This document shows positions 58,308 through 64,000 of a stretch of DNA of 64,000 bases, in pieces (position 1 is the first letter of the stretch; every line of letters begins with the position of its first letter). Source of the stretch: DASQFI01 sp963780895 (GTDB taxonomy: Bacteria; Acidobacteriota; Vicinamibacteria; Vicinamibacterales; SCN-69-37); assembly GCA_963780895.1 (NCBI GenBank), contig CAWAEG010000005.1:310001-374000 (forward strand). The letters run 5' to 3'. The notes under the pieces were generated by a model. That model was not told where the DNA came from and made no database searches. It was given only the letters and a program-made list of their open reading frames with translations. The position numbers were made by a program, and so were the translations under genes.

Positions 58308-59526
58308 ATGAGGCGTCTGATGTTCGCCGTCGCCGCAGGAGCAAGCCTCTGTCTACTTGGTGGCGTGGTCACGATGCCGCCAGTGGGGGCGACCCAGGCC
58401 TCCCAACAAACGGCCGACCCGTCCGCGCTGATCCTCCTGGACCAGTACGCGCGTGGCCAGCACAAGGAAGTCGTCCGCGCGATCACCGCGTTGGTCAAAC
58501 AAGACGCTCCGGGAACTCAGCGACCCGACGAGCGCGTGAGCGCGCTCGGACGCGACTTCGACAGCGTCCTGACACGCTGGGTGGACGCTGGCGAAGCGAC
58601 CGCCCGAGAATACCGTTGGCTGGTGGGTTCGAGCATGGCCCTCGAGGGCGCCGGAATCTGCCTGGCAATCCGGCCAGGCCAGCCTGCGTGCGTGGACTGG
58701 CTCAACGTCGGTTTACGCACGCGCGGCGCACCCGCTTCGTGACTTCGACCGGGCGTGGTATCTGGCGGCCATGTCGGTGGTGGATGGCACTCGCACTCCT
58801 GACGTGATCCAGCAGTTCGTCAGGCTCGCGAAAGAAACGTTATCCGACCAGCCCGAGATCGATCTCGAACTCGCATTCGCCGACGAACTCCGATGGCCGG
58901 ACCGGCGCCTGTCGGTCGGGAGAAGTACGGCCCCGAAAGCGGTCAGGCCCGAAACACCGCTGTTGACGCGAGAGCTGCCGTATCGCGCGCCCGCATCGTT
59001 GCCGCGGTTCAGCGCCTCGAGCGAAGAAGCCGACTTGAACGTCGCCCGCCGGTCGTTCGAACGTGCGCGGAAGCATGAACCGGTTCGCGCGGAGTCCACG
59101 TTACGGCTGGGTCGGGTCCTGGCGCGGCTTCGGGAAAACGAAGCGGCGCTCGAACACCTCGGTCAGGTCACTCAGGCCACGACCGATCCGGAGCTGGTGC
59201 ACTTGTCGCATCTCTTCCGCGCGGAAATTCACGAGCGGACCGGAAGGAGCGATGCTGCCATCGACGCCTATCGTGCCGCGCTTTCCGCAGTGCCTCGAGC
59301 CAGGACCGCGGCTATGAGCCTCGTGCCGCTGCTCCGCGACGCCGGCGCCGTCCAGGAGGCAGCCAGTCTCACGGCGGACCTGCGAATGATGAATGCGATC
59401 GACGATCCCTGGCTGCGGTACACGGCAGGCAGCCTGCGGCAGTGGCATGAACGGATCGCACGGGTCCGCGAGGCGCTGCGAAAGTACAAGGCACCCGACT
59501 CCAGCTATGATGGGCGCACAAACTGA
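58308..59526 (+). CDS. Secreted TPR-like protein with one frameshift
   Basis: The first frame (58308-58742) starts MRRLMFAVAAGASLCLLGGV, a signal peptide, with a good Shine-Dalgarno (GAGGAGC), and reads ALILLDQYARGQHKEVVRAITALVKQDAPG. At about 58712-58742 it hits a stop while another frame continues RDFDRAWYLAAMSVVDGTRTP to 59526. The joined length is 1219 nt, 406 codons plus one base. The second part has TPR-like helices (STLRLGRVLARLRENEAALEHLGQ, LFRAEIHERTGRSDAAIDAYRAAL). Probably one gene with an indel. Function unknown. Confidence 0.7.
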
Positions 59527-59546
59527 CTGAAGGCGAAGGGGAACCC

Positions 59547-60608
59547 ATGCGTGCTCAGCTTGCGATTGCAGTTGGCCTCACCGTCCTCGGCGTATCCGTC
59601 GCCACTCAACAGAACCGGCATCTCAATCCCATGGTCGATCTGCTGAGCGCCAAAAAAGCGATTTACGGCCTCGCCGTCCCGACCGCCGGCCGCGGCGGCG
59701 GGAACCGCGGTGGCCAGGGCGCGCCGGCAGCCGGAGGGACGGGCGCGGTGGCCCCAACCACGGCACCGGCCACTCCGCCGCCGCCACCAAGGACGCCAGT
59801 CGAGCTCGCGAAAGATGCGCTGGCACATCCGGAAGCCGACTTCTTTTTCACCGCGATGATGGAGCGCAACATCGACGGCGGATCCGCGACGATGATTGCA
59901 TTCCAGGACGCGCTGGCAGAGATCGGCAACGTCGCCAGGTCGCCGTATCCGCGAATGCTCGTGCCGATCAACTCCAAGGCGCCGAACATCTCGCGCGCGG
60001 ACATGCCGGCCGATCCCGCGAACTACGTGACGAACATCAGTCGTCAGCTCAATGTCGGCGTGACGACCCTGTCGTTCGTCGAGGTGGACAACGCCGAAGA
60101 GCTTCGCCTGGGCATCCAGGCGATGCGCTTCACGTCGAAAGGCGGCACGCGACCTGAAGCTGTCGGCAACGCACCGAAGTACTGGGGTCTGAAGGAAGCG
60201 GACTACCGCCGCAAGGCGGACGTGTGGCCACTCAATCCCGAAGGCGAGCTCATCGTCTGGGCGATCGTCGAGACGAAAGAAGGTCTCGCCAACGTCCGTG
60301 AGATCGCACAGGTGCCCGGCCTGAGCGTCCTCGTCCCGGGCGCCGGCACGCTCGGAGGCGTGTTCTCGACGACCAACGCCGAGGGCCAGCGCGTTCGCGA
60401 TAACGCAGCGTGGGAGGCGGCCATTCAGTCGGTGCTAGCGGCGTGCAAGGAGTTCAAGGTGCCATGCGGGTATCCGGTCTCGGAAACGGACATCGAGACA
60501 CGCTTCCAGCAGGGGTTCACGGTCGGCATCCTGCAGTCGTTCAACGACGGCGCGTTCCGCGCGATCGCGAAGGGACGTCAGATCAGCGGAAGGGACAAGG
60601 ATAGATAA
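59547..60608 (+). CDS. Secreted HpcH/HpaI aldolase-like protein
   Basis: A 353-residue protein with a signal peptide (MRAQLAIAVGLTVLGVSVAT), a Gly/Ala/Pro-rich linker (residues about 48-80) and an HpcH/HpaI aldolase/citrate-lyase beta-barrel (NPMVDLLSAKKAIYGL, ADFFFTAMMERN, VETKEGLANVREIAQVPGLSVLVPG in stretches, LQSFNDGAFRAIAKGR). The linker sits inside the domain, after its first strand, as an insertion. Export of an aldolase is uncommon but recurs in Acidobacteria. GAAGGGGAA is a good Shine-Dalgarno. Substrate unknown. Confidence 0.8.
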   Translation: MRAQLAIAVGLTVLGVSVATQQNRHLNPMVDLLSAKKAIYGLAVPTAGRGGGNRGGQGAPAAGGTGAVAPTTAPATPPPPPRTPVELAKDALAHPEADFFFTAMMERNIDGGSATMIAFQDALAEIGNVARSPYPRMLVPINSKAPNISRADMPADPANYVTNISRQLNVGVTTLSFVEVDNAEELRLGIQAMRFTSKGGTRPEAVGNAPKYWGLKEADYRRKADVWPLNPEGELIVWAIVETKEGLANVREIAQVPGLSVLVPGAGTLGGVFSTTNAEGQRVRDNAAWEAAIQSVLAACKEFKVPCGYPVSETDIETRFQQGFTVGILQSFNDGAFRAIAKGRQISGRDKDR

Positions 60609-60683
60609 CAGGGTCCTATCCGCGGGTTGCCGTCCGCACGGCCGCGTGCCGTGTGACGGGCGATCATCAGCCGCACGAGAATC

Positions 60684-62452
60684 ATGAGATTTCGCGCCTT
60701 CTCGATTCTCGTTATCGGCGTCCTGTGCGCGGTGATGGTCGCGCACACATCGTCGATGCGTCGCGCGACGTCGATTACGTTCGACGAGACGTTCTACCTC
60801 AGCTGCGCACTCCACACGATCTCGTCCGGCAGACTCGATCCGCGCCTGGCCGCGCACGGCGCGGCGCCGCTGGCGGTGCTGGCGACCTACGTTCCGCCGC
60901 TGCTCCACACCGGCGGGGAGCGAAGGCCCACGCCGTGGATGGGCCTCCCACAGGACGCTCGGCTGATCACCGGACCGCGGTTCTGGAACTCGCTCCTCTT
61001 CGGCGTTTCACTCGTAGTCGCGGTGTTCGTGTGGCTGTACCGGCGGCACGGCCTGCCGGCAGCGGCGTTGGGTGCAGGGCTGCTTGCGCTTTCGCCGAGC
61101 ATCGTTGCGCACAGCTCACTGGCGACGCTCGATGCCGCGCTGACTTTTTTCTCCACGGTGGCGCTCCTCGTGCTGACCTCGTACCTGCGGCAGCCGTCCC
61201 GCCTCGGCTTGGTCACGCTGGCCGTGGCGATCGGCGCCGCGATGAGCGCGAAGTACTGGGTGTCTACCTGCTGGGGGTCGCGGGACTGGCGTTCGTGATG
61301 ATCCGAGCCGGTGGCGATCGGATCATGCCGCCTCGGCCGGGCGCGGATGCGCGTAGCTTCAGCCGGCATCTGCGCCAGGCCGCGACGTCATGGCTGAGGC
61401 TGGCCGTGCTGGCCTGCGTTGCCTGGTGGGGCTTTCACCTCTTTGCCTTCAGCGGACCGTTGAAGACGCTGCCCCTGGATCAGACGCCCGACTCGTCTCC
61501 GTGGGTCCGTGTCTTCGGCCGCGGACCAATCGGCCAGTGGGTGATGCAAACCGCACACGAGCGGATTCAGATGCCGGCGCCCGTCGCGGGCCTGGACTTC
61601 CAGCAGGAGAGCAGCCGGCGCGGTTATTCCGCCTACTTCATGGGCGAGACCTCGCGAAGCGGCTGGCGGCTCTACTATCCCGCGGCGTTCGTCTTCAAGA
61701 GCACGCCCGCGGAGCTTGCGCTGACGCTCTGCCTGATCGCCGCGGCAGCCTGGTCGGTTCCTCGGCTGCGAACGAACTGGAGGCGGCTCGATGCCGCGGT
61801 TCAGGTATTGATCATCGGCGTACTGATCTATGCGCTCCTGATGCTGACGACGCGGATCAATGCCGGCCATCGGTATCTGCTGCCCCTCTACCCTCTGCTG
61901 GCGCTGCTCGGCGCGGATCGCATGGCCGCATGGCTGCCAGGACGCCACACGGTTCAACTGGGCGTCGCCGCCGCCCTGCTTGGCGTCCAGGCGGTCAGCA
62001 GTGGCGGCATCGGGCCGCACTACCTGGCCTACTTCAACCGCCTCTCGGGCGGCCCCGAACAGGGCTGGCGTCTGCTGTCGGATTCGAATATCGACTGGGG
62101 GCAGGACCTGCCCGCCCTCCGCGACCTGCTGGCGGCACGCGGCAATGAACGCGCGGCGCTCGGCTATTTCGGCACGGCCGATCCAGCGGCGTATGACATC
62201 GTGGCCGACCCATTGGACGCGCTCGATCGGGATCTCGGGACGTACACGTGGCTCGCGGTTTCAGTCACGGTTCTGCACGGCCAGAAATCGCAGGGCATCG
62301 ATCCGTTTCGCGAAATGCGGTCGATCACGCCGCACGCGAGGGCCGGGTATTCGATCTTCGTCTACGATCTGCGGAATGCGGCCGCCCGGGAAGCCTTCGA
62401 AACTGCCGTGGCACGTCTCCGATCGTCCAATGGCCGTGCGGCACGACGCTGA
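60684..62452 (+). CDS. GT39-like membrane glycosyltransferase with one frameshift
   Basis: A membrane protein of the dolichyl-phosphate-mannose/ArnT type. The first frame has MRFRAFSILVIGVLCAVMVA, then TSITFDETFYLSC (a probable catalytic Asp-Glu) and helices LITGPRFWNSLLFGVSLVVAVFVWLY to AMSAKY near 61250. Then the frame shifts and continues VYLLGVAGLAFVMIRAG through LIIGVLIYALLMLTTRINAGHRYLLPLYPLLAL and NIDWGQDLPALRDLL to 62452. The combined length, about 589 codons plus two bases, is normal. A lipid-linked sugar donor is expected; the acceptor is unknown. A strong terminator follows. Confidence 0.78.
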
Positions 62453-62503
62453 TCGATCGCAACAGCAGCGTGCTGAGATGCGCTGGCGGTCGCTGTGGGT
62501 CTG

Positions 62504-62544
62504 AGCGTTTTCGAGAAGCATGTAGCACGCTTCTCGAAAACGCT
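62504..62544. terminator. Bidirectional hairpin terminator
   Basis: AGCGTTTTCGAGAAGC and GCTTCTCGAAAACGCT are perfect 16-bp arms around a nine-base loop. It lies between the convergent GT39-like gene and wecB and touches the wecB stop. Confidence 0.7.
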
Positions 62545-63669
62545 TTACCGGAGGGCCCGATCGAGAATCTCGACAATTCGATCGGCTGCGTGGCCGTCGC
62601 CGTACGGATTCACGCCGGTCGTCATTCGGGCGTATGCCTCAGCATCGCTCAGCAGCCTCGAACTCTCCTCCACGAGGCGTGTGCGTGAGGTACCGACGAC
62701 ACGTGCCAGCCCCAGCTCCACCGCTTCCGGCCGTTCGGTCGTTTGCCGGGTGACGAGGACCGGCTTGCGCAACGTCGGCGCTTCTTCCTGAATCCCGCCC
62801 GAATCAGTGACGATCAAGGTCGCCCGATCGAGCAGCCGGACGAACTGAAGGTACTCGAGCGGCGCGATCAGCAGGATCCGGTCGTGTCCGCCCAACAGCT
62901 CTCGGACCGGCCGCTGGACGTTGGGATTGAGGTGGACGGGATAGACGACGACGACATCCGCAAACCGCGTGACGACGTCTCGCAGGCCCGCGCAGAGCTC
63001 GCGCAGCGGTTCGCCGAAACTCTCACGCCGATGCCCGGTCACGACGATCAGCCGCCGGCCATCAAGGATCGCGTCGGGAAGGTCGGGAATCGCGGGTGGC
63101 TTCTCGCGGATGAGCCGGAGCGCGAGCTCGAGCGCGTCGACGACCGTGTTGCCGGTCAGAAAGATGTTCTCTTCCGGGATGCGCTCGGCCCGCAGGTTGC
63201 CGGCGGCGCGTTCGGTCGGGGCGAAACACCAGCGGCTGATGGGATCGGTCAGACGGCGGTTCATTTCTTCGGGCCACGGCGCGGCAAAGTCGTACGTGCG
63301 AAGCCCGGCCTCCACGTGTCCCACCGGAATGGACTCGTAGAATGCCGCCAACGCCGAGCACAAACAGGTCGTCGTGTCACCGTGAACGAGGACGGCATCA
63401 GGACGCGTGGTCGCCAGGGTCTTTTGGACGGCGATCGTCACGCGGGCCGTCACGTCGGCCAGCGTCTGATCGGGCCGCATCAGATCCAGATCGATCTCCG
63501 GCTCGATCCCAAACGCCGAGCAGACCTGATCGAGCATTTCCCGATGCTGGGCTGTGGCCACGAGGGTCGTCTGGAAGTCGGATCGCGATCGAAGCGCGAG
63601 CAGCACCGGGATGATCTTGATGAGCTCGGGCCGCGTGCCCGCGATGACCGTGATTCTCCGCTGGGACAT
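62545..63669 (-). CDS. wecB: UDP-N-acetylglucosamine 2-epimerase (non-hydrolysing)
   Basis: A 374-residue epimerase making UDP-ManNAc. Motifs: VIAGTRPELIKIIPVLLAL, VHGDTTTCLCSALAAFY, VGHVEAGLRTYDFAAPWPEEMNRRL (stretches), VTGHRRESFG, and VTDSGGIQEEAPTLRKPVLVTRQTTERPEAV in stretches, all with the catalytic-site residues. It is four bases after the end of the GT2 gene on the same strand, so it belongs to a polysaccharide operon that continues beyond the window. Confidence 0.95.
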   Translation of the reverse strand: MSQRRITVIAGTRPELIKIIPVLLALRSRSDFQTTLVATAQHREMLDQVCSAFGIEPEIDLDLMRPDQTLADVTARVTIAVQKTLATTRPDAVLVHGDTTTCLCSALAAFYESIPVGHVEAGLRTYDFAAPWPEEMNRRLTDPISRWCFAPTERAAGNLRAERIPEENIFLTGNTVVDALELALRLIREKPPAIPDLPDAILDGRRLIVVTGHRRESFGEPLRELCAGLRDVVTRFADVVVVYPVHLNPNVQRPVRELLGGHDRILLIAPLEYLQFVRLLDRATLIVTDSGGIQEEAPTLRKPVLVTRQTTERPEAVELGLARVVGTSRTRLVEESSRLLSDAEAYARMTTGVNPYGDGHAADRIVEILDRALR

Positions 63670-63673
63670 TCGG

Positions 63674-64000
63674 CTACCGCGCTCTGAGCCGTTCCCGCAT
63701 CAGCACGCGCAGGGTCCGGAAGACGGTCAGGCCGACCTTCATCTTCGAAGCCCCCTGTTTCTGGTCGTACCTGAGCACGAGCGGGACTTCGCCGAACACC
63801 GCATCGTGACGTTCGAGATGGAGCAGCATGCCGACCATGCACGCGAACCCGTCGGCCGCGAACAGCTGGTCGGGCCGCGCCGCGAGGGCTGATTTGAGCA
63901 GCTCGGCACGATAGGCCCGGTATCCGCAGGAATAGTCCCGAACGCCCTGGATGGGATAGATCAACCGAAACAGGATGGACATGGCGCGCGAGAGCACGCG
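63674..64000 (-). CDS. Glycosyltransferase family 2, C-terminal part (cut by window edge)
   Basis: The last 108 codons of a GT-A glycosyltransferase: IYPIQGVRDYSCGYRAYRAELL, DQLFAADGFACMVGMLLHLERH and FGEVPLVLRYDQKQGASKMKVGLTVFRTLRVL. The DYSCGYRAYR and ASKM pattern is typical of dolichol-phosphate-mannose-synthase-like GT2 enzymes. The catalytic N-terminal domain is outside the window. Co-transcribed with wecB. Confidence 0.85.
   Translation of the reverse strand, partial: RVLSRAMSILFRLIYPIQGVRDYSCGYRAYRAELLKSALAARPDQLFAADGFACMVGMLLHLERHDAVFGEVPLVLRYDQKQGASKMKVGLTVFRTLRVLMRERLRAR

Overview
The window is high-GC bacterial chromosome, most likely from an uncultured Acidobacteriota of the Vicinamibacteria type. 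Pointers are two tandem VWFA-related proteins of the acidobacterial kind (21917-23730), an orphan duplicated MacB/FtsX permease of the ADOP type (15371-18034), many secreted hydrolases, and the gene content overall. No rRNA, tRNA, CRISPR array, phage or classical transposase gene was seen.

Layout. 1-9.8 kb: hisS-aspS, a gamma-carbonic anhydrase, a secreted M20 amidohydrolase, moaA, a serine hydrolase and small membrane or secreted proteins. 9.8-18 kb: a radical SAM enzyme resembling membrane-spanning lipid synthases, msrPQ, a nucleotide-sugar dehydrogenase and the ADOP permease. 18-25.6 kb: a Gfo/Idh-GMC-VOC/hydrolase operon, the VWFA pair and an amidohydrolase. 25.7-31.8 kb: the mutagenic repair cassette imuA-imuB-dnaE2, riddled with repeat insertions. 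31.9-46 kb: a phosphate and polyphosphate region with an MFS exporter, PhoB/PhoR, a LysE-type exporter, Pit plus its DUF47 partner, a second PhoB-like regulator, glgC, sixA, a CHAD protein, ppx, two tandem thymidylate-kinase-like proteins, phoU and yacG. A good Pho-box candidate lies at 38139-38160. 46-53.9 kb: citrate synthase, an M28 peptidase, a LeuA-like synthase, an FHA-GAF-PP2C phosphatase, a rhomboid without its serine and a caspase-fold protein without its cysteine. 53.9-64 kb: a large TPR metallopeptidase, an ICMT/FAD oxidoreductase pair, a secreted aldolase-like protein, a GT39-like protein, wecB and the end of a GT2 glycosyltransferase.

Three things stand out. (1) Gene junctions, and several coding regions, carry 'word-array' repeats: imperfect tandem runs of a 7-12 bp word, different at each locus and often followed by the same word inverted, so that a long hairpin forms. 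They are joined by at least three palindromic REP-like families. The arrays supply stop codons, C-terminal tails, linkers and part of a signal peptide, and are densest in imuA-imuB-dnaE2. (2) The ppx-tmk1-tmk2-phoU run next to CHAD and sixA includes a kinase-like paralogue whose Walker A lysine is arginine, and both paralogues share a signature that I do not know from normal Tmk. (3) About nine genes have a -10-like hexamer only 6-10 bases before the start codon, which suggests leaderless transcription.

At least seven reading-frame breaks are present (hisS, dnaE2, three in imuB, and the genes at 58.3 and 60.7 kb). The break in the essential hisS suggests that at least some are sequencing or assembly errors, so apparent pseudogenes here should be read with care.
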